A stretch of DNA of 51,911 nucleotides from Paenibacillus senegalensis JC66 (GCF_000285515.1 NZ_HE610960.1:66334-118244); one strand, 5' to 3'; positions 33,976 through 43,744 are shown, counted from the first letter of the stretch. Notes: generated by a model from the letters alone, not told the origin. Numbers and translations: made by a program.

Positions 33976-34806
33976 TTATCCTTTAATCCCTGTCAACGTC
34001 GTACCCTCAATAAAATACCTTTGAAAGAAAAAGAAAATAATTAGACAAGGAAATAAAATAAGCACTGATGCTGCCATTAAGTACTGCCAATCTGTTATAT
34101 TCACACCTTGGAACACATATAAACCTAAGCTCAATGTTTTTACTTCATCTGAATGCAAATAAATGAGCGGCCCTAAAAAGTCGTTCCATGTGTTCATGAA
34201 AGTAAAGATCGTAACGGTCGCCAGCACAGGCTTAACTAAAGGTAATAGAATCCACAGAAAAATTCTATACGGACCGCAGCCATCGATGGTGGCAGCTTCG
34301 TCCAGTTCCTTCGTAATTGACAAGAAAAATTGGCGAATAAGAAAAATGTAGAACGCATTTCCAAAGAAAGCAGGTACGATAAGGGGAGCAAACGTGTCGA
34401 TCCACCCCAGATTTCGCATTAATATGTAGAGCGGAATCATCGTTATTTGATAAGGAATAATCATGCTTGCAATCATAATCATAAATAATACAGACTTTCC
34501 CTTAAAATCAATACGCGAGAAGCCATAGCCGGCCATTGTACAGGAAATTAATGTTCCAATAATCGTAAGGCTCGTGATGATGGCGGTATTTTTAAATAGC
34601 AACCAAAACTGCATCCGTTCCATTGCCTCAATGTAATTTCTCCATTGAAACTCGCTCGGTAAAAGTTTGGGTGGAAATGAAAAGATGGCCGAGGAGCTCT
34701 TTAACGACGAGCTGACCATGAAAAGGAACGGTAGTATGAATGCCATCCCTATAACTATAAGCGCGCTCAGTATTAGCAATTTATATACGTACTTTTTTCG
34801 CTGCAT
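33976..34806 (-). CDS. Carbohydrate ABC transporter permease (MalG/UgpE type)
   Basis: Six TM segments; the EAA loop reads ELDEAATIDGCGPYRIFLWI. AAGGAGG lies seven bases before ATG 34806, so the preceding codons to 34896 in the longest frame are not translated; the start then overlaps the stop of the first permease by 26 bases. It works with that permease as a heterodimer. Both are AT-richer than the LplB/YtcP pair, so they belong to a separate, possibly imported, block. The usual ATPase gene is missing here as well. Confidence 0.93.
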   Translation of the reverse strand: MQRKKYVYKLLILSALIVIGMAFILPFLFMVSSSLKSSSAIFSFPPKLLPSEFQWRNYIEAMERMQFWLLFKNTAIITSLTIIGTLISCTMAGYGFSRIDFKGKSVLFMIMIASMIIPYQITMIPLYILMRNLGWIDTFAPLIVPAFFGNAFYIFLIRQFFLSITKELDEAATIDGCGPYRIFLWILLPLVKPVLATVTIFTFMNTWNDFLGPLIYLHSDEVKTLSLGLYVFQGVNITDWQYLMAASVLILFPCLIIFFFFQRYFIEGTTLTGIKG

Positions 34807-35764
34807 GACCATCCTCCTTCCCATGCTGATCTTGTTTATTCCACAGTTTTCGTTTTTTCTTCGAAGACTTTGAAGAAGCTCCATGATCGAATTCATAATG
34901 AACCCAGTTGCCTGAGGTTTTAAATAAAATCAATACAAACAATAATATAATGATGAACAATACCCAACCAAGTGCCGAAGCATACCCCATCTTGAAAAAT
35001 TCAAATGCATTTCGATATAAATAAAGTACGTAAAAGAGTGTAGAATTTCCTGGTCCTCCACCTGTCATCACGAGAGCCTGTGTGAATACTTGAAACGAAT
35101 TAATGACCCCTAAAATGAGGTTGAAAAATATAGTTGGTGTTAACATTGGAATTGTTATGCTTATAAATTTTCTAAGCGGACCTGCGCCGTCAACTTCTGC
35201 TGCTTCGTATAAAGTGATAGAAATACCTTGAAGTCCTGCAAGGAAAATGACCATACTGCCGCCTACGCCCCAGAAGCTCATAATAATTAATGAGACAAGT
35301 GCTGTCTTGGAACTAGATAGCCAGTTCGGCCCCTCTATCCCGATATATGAAAGGAACATATTAATTAAACCAAAATCGGGATCCAGCACCCATAGCCATA
35401 ACATCGAGACAGCTACTCCCGAAGCAACTGCAGGAAGGTAAAAAATAGTACGGAAAATCCTTATTCCTCTCATCTTTTGGTTCAAAAGAATAGCTAGCAG
35501 TATACCTATCAAAAGTCCGAAAGGGACACTCACAAACGAATAGATGAAAGTTACTTTTAAAGCTGCCCAGAAGTCTTCGTTAAGAAACATGTGTTTATAA
35601 TTCGCAAGTCCGACAAAATTAGGACTCTCCAGTATGTTCCAATCCGTGAATGATAACCCGAGAGAATAGACTAATGGATAAATCGCGAAACAGATAAAGC
35701 CAATTAACCATGGACCAATAAAGATATATCCCGCGATATTTTTCTGTCTGGATACTCGGCTCAT
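34781..35764 (-). CDS. Carbohydrate ABC transporter permease (MalF/UgpA type)
   Basis: Six TM segments after a short basic N-terminus; the EAA loop is YEAAEVDGAGPLRKFISITIP. The C-terminus is Lys-rich (SSKSSKKKRKLWNKQ). GGGAGAGG precedes ATG 35764, which is preferred over 35827. The substrate-binding protein gene lies about 96 bases upstream in the same direction, separated by a strong stem-loop, a common device for higher expression of the binding protein than of the membrane parts. Confidence 0.93.
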   Translation of the reverse strand: MSRVSRQKNIAGYIFIGPWLIGFICFAIYPLVYSLGLSFTDWNILESPNFVGLANYKHMFLNEDFWAALKVTFIYSFVSVPFGLLIGILLAILLNQKMRGIRIFRTIFYLPAVASGVAVSMLWLWVLDPDFGLINMFLSYIGIEGPNWLSSSKTALVSLIIMSFWGVGGSMVIFLAGLQGISITLYEAAEVDGAGPLRKFISITIPMLTPTIFFNLILGVINSFQVFTQALVMTGGGPGNSTLFYVLYLYRNAFEFFKMGYASALGWVLFIIILLFVLILFKTSGNWVHYEFDHGASSKSSKKKRKLWNKQDQHGKEDGHAAKKVRI

Positions 35765-35788
35765 CTGTACCTCTCCCTTCTGCAGTAA

Positions 35789-35834
35789 ACCGCGCTTGGG
35801 TACTTTAGCAATTCTGTATAAAGTCAAGCGCGGT
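35789..35834 (-). promoter_or_regulatory. Intercistronic stem-loop between binding protein and permease genes
   Basis: ACCGCGCTTG (35789-35798) and CAAGCGCGGT (35825-35834) pair perfectly over ten GC-rich bases with a 26-base loop and no T-run. Position and form suggest an mRNA-stabilising or partial-termination hairpin after the binding-protein gene. Confidence 0.7.
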
Positions 35835-35860
35835 GATTCGTAACTTTTAGTTATTGATTT

Positions 35861-37174
35861 CTATTTAAAAAACGATTTTGCTTTATCTTCTATCTTTTTT
35901 AGCGTGTCCGCTGCTTCCTGTTCCCCATTCCAAAATAGCTGAAGCTGATTCGTAATTTCCGTGTTAAGTTCATCCCAATGCATGGATGCCGGTGCTACGC
36001 GAGCGTAGGAAGCTGCTTGTATAATTTGATCCAACTGAATATTTTTATTTGTCGGATGCTCGAAACCAAGAATAGCAATTGGTGTATCCATCAAAGATTT
36101 CACAGTTGGCAAACCGGCAAATCCTGTTTCAAATTTCGTTCTCTGCCCTTCTTCCCCAGATAGCCAAGACAAAAACTTAACAGCTTCTTCCGGATGGTCG
36201 GTGTTCGAGGCAATAGCAAACCCACCTAGAGCCATTGTATTGACCGTTTCTTTTCCTACTGGGGGTGTAACAACATCCCATTCAAAATCTACCTCGCGAA
36301 GTACGGTTGAAGCGAGCCAAGCGCCACCAAAAAACATCGCGACATCGCCATTTACAAAATACTGATAAGCTGGATTTGTTTTTTGGGCTGTAGAGGTCGG
36401 CGCAACTTTATGCAAATTCATCAAATCCCGAATCCAATTAAATGCTTCAATATTCTCCGATGAATTAATTACAACCTGGCTATTGTCCTCGCTGAGAATA
36501 TCTCCGCCATTCATCCAAACAAACGGCGCCCAGAATTGCCAAGAAAGATCTTGTGCATAACCAAATTGAGTAGTGTTATTTCCTTCTGCTTTCGTCATCT
36601 GTTTCGCTTTCTCTAAAAGTTGGTCCCACGTCATTTGTGGTTGAGGATACTCGACGTTAGCCTCGTCAAACAGATCTCGATTATAGAATAAAACCATTGG
36701 TGCCGAGTCTGCCGGCAAACCGTAAATATTCCCTTCATATGAATACCCTTCTAATGCGTTTTCGTTGAAATCCGAGCTATTAAATAGATTTCCGTCATAA
36801 GGAGATAAATTCAGTAGTGCATTCCGACTAGCGAAGGATGGTAATGATGCATTGCTAATCCAGAACAAATCCGGAGGATTGCCACCTGAAATCCGTGTGA
36901 GAATAGCGGAATTGAAATCTTGGGCAATCACTTGAGATTTAATCGTCACGTGAGGATTGTTATCTTCGTAAGCCTCAAACATCTCTTTATACAATTCATA
37001 GGTCGCACCCTCTCCCATATATGCGAATGTCAATTCTACTGATTGGGGAGGCTTTTCCTCATTTCCACCGCCAGGATTGGTAGTCGCTCCCGGATTAGGT
37101 TTTCCTGAGCTGCATGCAGTGAAAAGCAATGCAAATATTAGCGTAAGTATGATCCACTGTTTTTTGTTTATCAT
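35861..37174 (-). CDS. Carbohydrate ABC transporter substrate-binding lipoprotein (family 1)
   Basis: The signal peptide ends with LLFTAC, a lipobox at about residues 17-22. The 437-residue length and the segments LTFAYMGEGATYELYKEMFE, GNPPDLFWIS and NGDVAMFFGGAWLAS are typical of the family 1 (MalE/UgpB-like) sugar-binding proteins. AAGGAAGG lies eight bases before the ATG. The gene starts the three-gene minus-strand operon and is divergent from a large AraC sensor-regulator, its likely controller. The sugar is unknown; many are plant-derived oligosaccharides. Confidence 0.92.
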   Translation of the reverse strand: MINKKQWIILTLIFALLFTACSSGKPNPGATTNPGGGNEEKPPQSVELTFAYMGEGATYELYKEMFEAYEDNNPHVTIKSQVIAQDFNSAILTRISGGNPPDLFWISNASLPSFASRNALLNLSPYDGNLFNSSDFNENALEGYSYEGNIYGLPADSAPMVLFYNRDLFDEANVEYPQPQMTWDQLLEKAKQMTKAEGNNTTQFGYAQDLSWQFWAPFVWMNGGDILSEDNSQVVINSSENIEAFNWIRDLMNLHKVAPTSTAQKTNPAYQYFVNGDVAMFFGGAWLASTVLREVDFEWDVVTPPVGKETVNTMALGGFAIASNTDHPEEAVKFLSWLSGEEGQRTKFETGFAGLPTVKSLMDTPIAILGFEHPTNKNIQLDQIIQAASYARVAPASMHWDELNTEITNQLQLFWNGEQEAADTLKKIEDKAKSFFK

Positions 37175-37313
37175 AAGCTAAACCTTCCTTCCTAAATTTT
37201 ATTGTGTTTTCGATAAAACAACTTACGTTAACGTCCAGGCTAGCTCCTTTCATTTGTTTTTTTACTCTACCCTCAGATACAATTTGTTTGTGATAGCTTA
37301 TAATTTTATAGAA

Positions 37314-37327
37314 AGTAAGCGCTCACA
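37314..37327. promoter_or_regulatory. cre-like site between divergent transport and regulator genes
   Basis: AGTAAGCGCTCACA agrees with the cre consensus TGWNANCGNTNWCA at all but the first position. It lies between the binding-protein gene and the AraC sensor gene. Confidence 0.4.
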
Positions 37328-37355
37328 TTTCTCATATTATTTTTTTGCTTATTGC

Positions 37356-37383
37356 TTGACAATTAGGAAAAAATTGCGATAAT
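37356..37383 (+). promoter_or_regulatory. Candidate promoter of the membrane-bound AraC regulator
   Basis: A perfect TTGACA (37356-37361) is followed after 16 bases by GATAAT (37378-37383). The start would lie near 37390, leaving a leader of about 80 bases before the TTG start. Confidence 0.55.
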
Positions 37384-37471
37384 AGCGTTATTTTATGATC
37401 ATTATTAAAATTGCTTTATTTCGCTATTTGTTGTTTTTTTACTCTCCAGAATGATTTAGGGGCTGTTATTA

Positions 37472-39691
37472 TTGAAAAATACGTTTATTCGTTTGCTTTT
37501 GTTCAATTTTGTTTTGGTTAGTCTGGCCACAGTGTTACCTGCCTTTACTTATTTCCAGTATTTCCAAAAAAACTATAATCGACAAATTAGCCAAAATAAT
37601 TTGCAAGCGGTAACGAATCTTGGCAAGACCATTGACGATAAAATTATGAAAGATTTTATCCGGATATCAGATCTCTATTTGACTCAACGGCAAAGCAACG
37701 AAACACTCGTGTATCCATTTCATCACGACGTTACGGATGATCCTGTTCGTATTCAGCAAATATCAAATCGCTTAAAGGAAATAAAAAATAATTATCCTTA
37801 TATCAATTCCATTGATATTTATTATCGGAATAACGACCTTATATTTCTCAATTCCAATGCATGTTTTATGAAAAATCAGGAATGCTTATCAGGGCAGCGA
37901 AAGGAAAGGTTTGATTTATACAATACTAGCGCACATACATATAAATGGTTGCATGGGATCGATGAACGAAGCAATAAAAGGGTTCTCACCTATGTACGAA
38001 GCATTCCTTTCTACTCGTCTGCTAATCATTACCTTGGAATTGTCGCGATCAATGTTAATGAACAGGTTGTTCGCGAAGTATTTTTGCAGCAATCAAGCGC
38101 CTTTGACGGACATCAGCTATGGTTAATTGATGAGCATGGAAATTTAATTTCGAGGAACCGGGACAACGGGGAAAAGGAGGTGCCGCAATCTGTAGTAGAA
38201 GCTTTATTAAAGCAAGCCAAGAGTACGGGAACTGGAATGTTATCAGCTGAAATTAATGGAGAGTACAGCGTCATCTCTTTTGTGAAATCAGAGTATAGTC
38301 CTTGGTACTACATTTCCGTTGCCTCTGTGAATGATTTCTACAAGCGATCTACCGATTTACTCAAAGTTACTATTTTAATAGGCGCTTTGATGCTGCTTGT
38401 TAACGTTATTTTTGTTCTTATGTTAACCCGAAGGGCTCATAGACCTATTGGAAGTGCATTCCACCAGTTGAATTCCCAACTACAAGAAATGAAAGCTAGA
38501 TGGGATCGAAGCAAAATCATTATTCGCCATGATTATTTACTCAAGCTACTTAAAGGACAGCTGGGCGAAGGTGAGGATATTTCCAAAAATGAACACTCGC
38601 TCGAATTTAACTTCGATCGAAAGGAATGTTTCAGTTTCGTTATTGACCTTGAGCATCCGCCGATGAGTTTTAAAGATGAACAGCTGCTAGTTTATCAAAT
38701 TATCGAAGAATTAGGTGCAACGGGCATGGATAATACAGTATCTGTTTATGCTGTCAATCGAGACAGTCGTAAAATTGCTGGAATAGCTACGTTCGATGGG
38801 AATGTGGACTTTGTTATTCAACATATTGAAAGCACGCTAAAAAAACATTCGAGTGTCATGTACTGTTTGGCGATAGGGGACGCCTATATGTGTAATGCTT
38901 TAAGCATTTCGTGTTCCTATAAGGAAGCTGAAGAGGCGCTCTCGTATCGTTTCCTAAATGAAGGAAATCTTATTCGCTATTCGAAGCTTAATATTGACGA
39001 TCGAATAGAACTTATTCCCGCAATTCCATTACTAATGGAGGAAGTCGGTGAATCTATCGATTCCGCTGATGGCAGGCGCCTGAAACAAATCGTATCCCGA
39101 ATCATTCTAGAGATGGAACAGCAATCGCATCAAATTACTGTTGCTTATTGCCAGGAGATACTTCATAGTATCGTAAAAAAGATAAACATGGCGATCCCGC
39201 GTCTTGGAATTCAAGCTAAAGACGTAGCAGACTATGATCTGCGCGAATTTGCAAAAAAAATGAATTCACTGAGCGCATTCGGCAATTGGCTTAATGAAAT
39301 TATGGATAAGCTAATTGTTAGCATTGATGATAAAAACAAAGCCAGTGAGATTCCCATGGAGATTCAGATTAAGAAATATATTCAGGATCACTTATTCGAT
39401 AACTTATCGTTGGATTCCATCTCCAACCATTTCGGGGTCAGCCCCAATTACTTTAGCAAAATGTTTAAGTTAGTCATCGGCGTCACCTTTATTGAGTACG
39501 TGATGGATTTGAAAATGCATGCTGCAGCGCAAATGCTTCTTACAAAACAATGGTCCGTCCAACAAATATCTGAGCGTCTTGGCTATACGTCAACACCTCA
39601 TTTCATTCGGATATTTAAAAGTAAGTACGGCCAGACCCCAAAGCAGTATCAAAGGTACCATACTAAAGATGTGCCTGATCTTGATTCTTAG
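37472..39691 (+). CDS. Membrane-anchored AraC-family regulator with extracytoplasmic sensor
   Basis: One TM segment is at about 8-30 and a second at about 297-320, enclosing a roughly 265-residue extracytoplasmic domain of the Cache/double-PAS kind. A cytoplasmic linker follows, and the C-terminal 100 residues hold two AraC helix-turn-helix units (LDSISNHFGVSPNYFSKMFK and VQQISERLGYTSTPHFIRIF) ending with GQTPKQYQRYH. The 739 residues match the one-protein sensor-activators that replace YesM/YesN in many paenibacilli. The start is TTG 37472 behind AGGGG; no ATG precedes the first helix in frame. Divergent from the second sugar transporter, which is the expected target. Confidence 0.93.
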   Translation: MKNTFIRLLLFNFVLVSLATVLPAFTYFQYFQKNYNRQISQNNLQAVTNLGKTIDDKIMKDFIRISDLYLTQRQSNETLVYPFHHDVTDDPVRIQQISNRLKEIKNNYPYINSIDIYYRNNDLIFLNSNACFMKNQECLSGQRKERFDLYNTSAHTYKWLHGIDERSNKRVLTYVRSIPFYSSANHYLGIVAINVNEQVVREVFLQQSSAFDGHQLWLIDEHGNLISRNRDNGEKEVPQSVVEALLKQAKSTGTGMLSAEINGEYSVISFVKSEYSPWYYISVASVNDFYKRSTDLLKVTILIGALMLLVNVIFVLMLTRRAHRPIGSAFHQLNSQLQEMKARWDRSKIIIRHDYLLKLLKGQLGEGEDISKNEHSLEFNFDRKECFSFVIDLEHPPMSFKDEQLLVYQIIEELGATGMDNTVSVYAVNRDSRKIAGIATFDGNVDFVIQHIESTLKKHSSVMYCLAIGDAYMCNALSISCSYKEAEEALSYRFLNEGNLIRYSKLNIDDRIELIPAIPLLMEEVGESIDSADGRRLKQIVSRIILEMEQQSHQITVAYCQEILHSIVKKINMAIPRLGIQAKDVADYDLREFAKKMNSLSAFGNWLNEIMDKLIVSIDDKNKASEIPMEIQIKKYIQDHLFDNLSLDSISNHFGVSPNYFSKMFKLVIGVTFIEYVMDLKMHAAAQMLLTKQWSVQQISERLGYTSTPHFIRIFKSKYGQTPKQYQRYHTKDVPDLDS

Positions 39692-39718
39692 AATGATGCC
39701 CATATCTTCGTTCGTCCA

Positions 39719-39873
39719 AATCAAATTAAAGAGCCCAAATGCAAAAAATTCCATATATGCTCGTAATAGGAGACCAGGAATGGGCTGATGAAACTGTGAA
39801 TGTCCGCAAATACAGAGAAGCCGAATCAGAAACCTATCCGCTTACTGACTTTGTGTCGTTGGCCATGCAGTTT
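39719..39873 (+). pseudogene. C-terminal remnant of threonyl-tRNA synthetase
   Basis: The frame from 39730 reads RAQMQKIPYMLVIGDQEWAD then TVNVRKYREAESETYPLTDFVSL, which is the end of the anticodon-binding domain of ThrRS (KIPYMLVVGDKE...VSVRKR...). A stop sits just before, an indel is probable at 39726-39733, and no upstream synthetase sequence exists; the gene has been lost or the fragment was carried here by recombination. The homology ends near 39873 and the frame runs on without sense. Confidence 0.7.
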
Positions 39874-39922
39874 AACCAACCTTACCGAAACATAATCTCC
39901 GGGGTAATGGCCTGTCCCCGGA

Positions 39923-40000
39923 TTAAAAGAGTCTCCGCTGGTGCACCCAATTCAATGCTATGGCTAGCATTTGAGGTGCCATTCAATGCTGGAGACTCTT
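39923..40000 (-). terminator. Long hairpin terminator downstream of the beta-helix gene
   Basis: AAGAGTCTCC (39927-39936) pairs perfectly with GGAGACTCTT (39991-40000), and inner helices GCACC/GGTGC (39943-39947/39975-39979) and AATGCTA/TAGCATT (39954-39960/39965-39971) stack above. On the minus strand TTTTAATC follows, so it can end the transcript of the gene that stops at 40028. Confidence 0.6.
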
Positions 40001-40027
40001 CGCTATAGTTCATGTGATTTTTATATT

Positions 40028-42430
40028 TTATACCCATCGGGAGCCGTTCCACGCTACAATCCGTTCAAGCTCCGTATCATAATATTGAAAGCCGGGCACT
40101 GACAAAAAGGCGGATGCCGGGGGACGCTGCTCCGTTGTACCCTGGCGCCGCGCCATCCATTCGCTGTCCTCACCGTGATGGCTTCGCAGCATACTAGTAA
40201 ATTCCGGCAGTACCGGCTGACCCGACTGATTGAAGTAGTCATGAAGCGCCCTCGACAATTTCGTATTGGAATGATAATAGCGAAGGCGGGAATTTACCTC
40301 AATAAAATCATACCGGTCCAACAAATCCGGACGCGGTGTACCATTGACCAGCGGCACATGAATCGTGCAGTCTCTGAAATACGTACCGAGCTCCGAGTCG
40401 AGGAAAGTCAAAGGCCGCCCATCGTCATGAACATCTGCTGCGAATTCGCACTGCTCGAAATGTATCCGGCCGCGCAGCGGACCTTCCGCTGATGCTGCAT
40501 CAACTCCCCTTATCACGCTGCTTTTAAAGCTGATATCCGCAGCCACCCCTTTAAAGCGGCCGAAGAAGTCGCCAACATTGACAAACTCCATTTTCGGATA
40601 GAGAGAAAACTCGTCCTCATGCTTTGCCGCCTGAATCCCGTCAATCCCAAAGTTAACGTGTGCGGCAGACAGCGGGTATTGCGGCTCCACTTTTTCCCCG
40701 GGTATGTTTTCAAAACGCATATAGCAGTTGGCAGCCAGCCGATCGCCAGTAAACCCGCCCGGCTTCCCGGTATGAAAGCCTGACGGAGCGAAGATGTTAA
40801 AAAGCCGAATCCCTCTTTGTCTGCCGACCACTTGAATATTGCGGAAATCCAGAAGGTGAGGAAAGAAAAATCTTTCCCCAGTCGAGCTGATCATGGAAAA
40901 GGCCGGAAGCTGCATCAACCTGGCTGTTTGTTCCTCGTCCCCGAGCTTTCCGCTATAACGAAAAGTGAACCCCTCTACCTGAATGGTTCTTCCGAACCCG
41001 ACGGGATATCGATAGTCGTGATCAGCAGGCTGAAAATCCAACACCACAGCTTCCGGCTGCTTCCCTTCGGCCATTAGCGTGCAATCCCGAATCAGAATCG
41101 GTCCGTCCCAGCGCGCTCCGTAATCCGGGCGGAAGCTGATAAACGTATCACCATACCGCTTCGTATTATCGATAACGAGCTCGCCGCCTCCGCAAAGCGT
41201 TATTCCCCGGTAGCCAATTTCTGAATTCCGTATGGATATGTTCCAGCAGTGGAAATGAACATCAATCCGGTTCAGACGGCAGTTTTCGATCGTAAAATTT
41301 TTGAACAGGTTGGTACCGATAACTCCCCAATCCTCCCACGAGCCTTCCGCCGTTACATTGCGCAGAGTTGCATGAAGCGCCCTTCTGCCGCCGATTCCAT
41401 AAGTCCCCTGAAACGTATTGCGATCCTGACCGGGCCGGGTATGAACCCATGGCAGCAGGCGGATATTTTCCAAACCTACATCATACACACGTTCAAATTG
41501 ATAAAAACCGTGACGGGGATTGCGGGCAATATCCTTCCTGCCCTTCTCCAAACCAACCCATTGATTGCGGATCGTTGTCCGGCTGCGGCTGATTGTAAAT
41601 CCGTTATAAAAGTACCCCTCATATGTATCACCCGGAATATCTCCGGACAAATAAAAAGTTCCTCCATCGACCGTCAAATAGCTTTCGTCACAAGGATACG
41701 CCACCAGCTTAGTGTAATCGGAAAATGTCCAGGCCAGGTCGCCTATCAATCGGCCCTGCTCCTCAACATAAAAAAACTCTTCTTTACTCCAGCTAATGCT
41801 CCCGTCATAGCCGGCCCGCACTCCGATACGATCCTTTTCGTCCACCACAAAAACGAGACAGTTCTTATACTCTGCGAGCATCGGCAATAGTGTAGTGCCC
41901 GGCCGCAGGCTGGCCAGCAGCTCTGCTTTTTGTGCTTCATCCAGTTCGATTTCTACCGGTTTATGCTTGCTGATGACTCGAAAACGCGGAGCTTCCAGTG
42001 TATTGAAGCGCTCATCGAGGTGAAAGATCGTCTGCCCCCAGGATACATCTGTTTCTATCGGAATTTCATAGGTTTGTTTGATCCAATACTCTCCGGACGG
42101 ACAGACAACAGGAAGCGACTGCGAATTCGCAAACGTATGCGCAGCCTTGATCTGGACTCCATCGTCATTCGTCCCATCACCGACCGCGCCAAACTGTTTA
42201 TAATGAATGCGGTCAACGGGCAGCAGATGAGCCTGTTTTCCATTCGCCAGGGTTAGAATGCTTCCGCCATCCTCCGGCAGTCGTCCTTCCCTAATCATAT
42301 ACAGGGAAGCTCCGCCGTCTCCGGGCGCATAGTATCCTGCTGTTGCGATAATCTGATCGGTAGTCAAGCTGTGATCCCCTATCATTTCTCCCACGGTTGC
42401 ATAGAAGCAAGAAGCTTGCTTTGATTCCAC
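40028..42430 (-). CDS. Right-handed beta-helix protein, pectate-lyase superfamily (polysaccharide lyase or hydrolase-like)
   Basis: The segment YKQFGAVGDGTNDDGVQIKA at about 77-96 is the opening of the Pectate_lyase_3/GH55-like fold. Repeated short beta strands follow (IENCRLNRIDVHFHCWNISI, IRDCTLMAEGK, FEQCEFAADV). At 800 residues it is longer than usual, with extra N- and C-terminal parts. There is no signal peptide, so it may act inside the cell on imported oligosaccharides, or need another export route. The GTG start at 42430 has AAGGAG nine bases upstream. The next gene upstream, an oxidoreductase, follows the same direction. The linkage cut, if any, cannot be told. Confidence 0.78.
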   Translation of the reverse strand: MESKQASCFYATVGEMIGDHSLTTDQIIATAGYYAPGDGGASLYMIREGRLPEDGGSILTLANGKQAHLLPVDRIHYKQFGAVGDGTNDDGVQIKAAHTFANSQSLPVVCPSGEYWIKQTYEIPIETDVSWGQTIFHLDERFNTLEAPRFRVISKHKPVEIELDEAQKAELLASLRPGTTLLPMLAEYKNCLVFVVDEKDRIGVRAGYDGSISWSKEEFFYVEEQGRLIGDLAWTFSDYTKLVAYPCDESYLTVDGGTFYLSGDIPGDTYEGYFYNGFTISRSRTTIRNQWVGLEKGRKDIARNPRHGFYQFERVYDVGLENIRLLPWVHTRPGQDRNTFQGTYGIGGRRALHATLRNVTAEGSWEDWGVIGTNLFKNFTIENCRLNRIDVHFHCWNISIRNSEIGYRGITLCGGGELVIDNTKRYGDTFISFRPDYGARWDGPILIRDCTLMAEGKQPEAVVLDFQPADHDYRYPVGFGRTIQVEGFTFRYSGKLGDEEQTARLMQLPAFSMISSTGERFFFPHLLDFRNIQVVGRQRGIRLFNIFAPSGFHTGKPGGFTGDRLAANCYMRFENIPGEKVEPQYPLSAAHVNFGIDGIQAAKHEDEFSLYPKMEFVNVGDFFGRFKGVAADISFKSSVIRGVDAASAEGPLRGRIHFEQCEFAADVHDDGRPLTFLDSELGTYFRDCTIHVPLVNGTPRPDLLDRYDFIEVNSRLRYYHSNTKLSRALHDYFNQSGQPVLPEFTSMLRSHHGEDSEWMARRQGTTEQRPPASAFLSVPGFQYYDTELERIVAWNGSRWV

Positions 42431-42517
42431 GGAATACCGCTCCTTATCCGATTAAAATTTGAAATTGAATGCAAGCAGTTCCTATTGATAATACTCCAGG
42501 CCAGTTGCGATGATCGC

Positions 42518-43744
42518 CTAGCTCTTTACCCCAGCAAATGTTACAGCAAAATGGTTATAACCCCGCATATCTACCCGCCTTGTCTTACGTGCCCAAGGGA
42601 AGGGAACCTCCGAATAGAGCACGCCTCGATCGGCAATATCATGCATTTGCTCAGATAAAGCCGGGAGAAGTCTGGCAGTCGATCCTTCTGCCTCGATCTC
42701 TTGCACATATTGGCTGTCAATAGCTACTACGCCCCGTGCCGATTCATACACGCCATTGCTGACGAGCACATAGCTGCGGCACGCTTCAATGGAAGAGTAC
42801 AAAGGAACATGCTCGTCCTCAATGGCCTGCATCAGATTTAAATACATATTCCGCACGCGGTTTTCTTCTTCATATTGAAATTTTTCTTCTCCCTTAGCTG
42901 TTCGCACAATGAGAGAATTGTCATAGCTCCAGCGCATGCTTCCTTCGGAACCCTGCACTTGAATAAAAGGACGGGCATTATCCGTATGACAGAGCATAGC
43001 GTAAAAATTGACTTTGAGCTGACCCGGCATCTCCGCTCTGATGCAGGATACATCATCTCCCTCGATATCATTGACATGGTACAGCTCAGCCTGCACCGAT
43101 TGCGGGATCATCAGCTCGGGGCTGATCGCCCCTGCTGCCTGTAAGCAGTTGTTAAGCAGATGAGCCAGCGGATTCGTAAATGTCCCATCCAATACATATT
43201 GACCGTTATAAGTTAATTTGCCGGCCCAAGGCGTTCTGGCATAATAAGCCTTGGTTCTGCGCCAACGGCCGACCCCGGTAATCTGCGTTACCTCTCCGAT
43301 TGCCCCCTGCTCCAGTAAAGAAAGCATTTGCCGGAAGGAGCGCAGGGAAGTGTTTTGGAAATTGACCTGGCACTTTTTCCCCGTTTGCTTTTGAACTTGT
43401 ATCATTTCATCAATATCTTGAATCGTCACAGCCGGCGGCTTCTCCACTATGACGTGATAACCCATGCTCATCACCCGGGTGGCAATCGTTTTATGAGTAG
43501 AGATCGGGGTAGCGATGATGACAAAATCGGTATCCTTCTGTTCTGCCAGCATATGCTCGTAGTCCGTATACGGCACTGCTCCGATTCTCGTCAACAGGCT
43601 GACGGTAGCCGGAAATGCCTCTGGCCGGATTTCTGTAAAAGCTGTCAGCTTAAAGCTGCCTTCCCGCACCAGTTCCTCAATGATTTTGACATGGTGTTCG
43701 CCAAAGCCTCCAATTCCGATTAAGGCAGCACGATAGGTTCTCAC
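42518..43744 (-). CDS. Gfo/Idh/MocA-family oxidoreductase
   Basis: The Rossmann nucleotide site AALIGIGGFGEHHVKII is at the N-terminus, followed by the family Lys motif VEKPPAVTIQDIDEMI with the conserved catalytic-site lysine and proline. Such enzymes oxidise or reduce a sugar hydroxyl with NAD(P). The 408-residue product starts at GTG 43744, where GGAGG lies eight bases upstream; the longer frame to 43759 would begin inside this site. It lies between the beta-helix protein gene and a polypyrimidine tract and probably works with the enzymes encoded upstream (44.2-47.5 kb). Confidence 0.9.
   Translation of the reverse strand: MRTYRAALIGIGGFGEHHVKIIEELVREGSFKLTAFTEIRPEAFPATVSLLTRIGAVPYTDYEHMLAEQKDTDFVIIATPISTHKTIATRVMSMGYHVIVEKPPAVTIQDIDEMIQVQKQTGKKCQVNFQNTSLRSFRQMLSLLEQGAIGEVTQITGVGRWRRTKAYYARTPWAGKLTYNGQYVLDGTFTNPLAHLLNNCLQAAGAISPELMIPQSVQAELYHVNDIEGDDVSCIRAEMPGQLKVNFYAMLCHTDNARPFIQVQGSEGSMRWSYDNSLIVRTAKGEEKFQYEEENRVRNMYLNLMQAIEDEHVPLYSSIEACRSYVLVSNGVYESARGVVAIDSQYVQEIEAEGSTARLLPALSEQMHDIADRGVLYSEVPFPWARKTRRVDMRGYNHFAVTFAGVKS

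Noticed and set aside
39874-40008. Continuation of the threonyl-tRNA synthetase-like frame
   Set aside because: The sequence past 39873 no longer resembles the synthetase and overlaps the hairpin that ends the opposite-strand gene.
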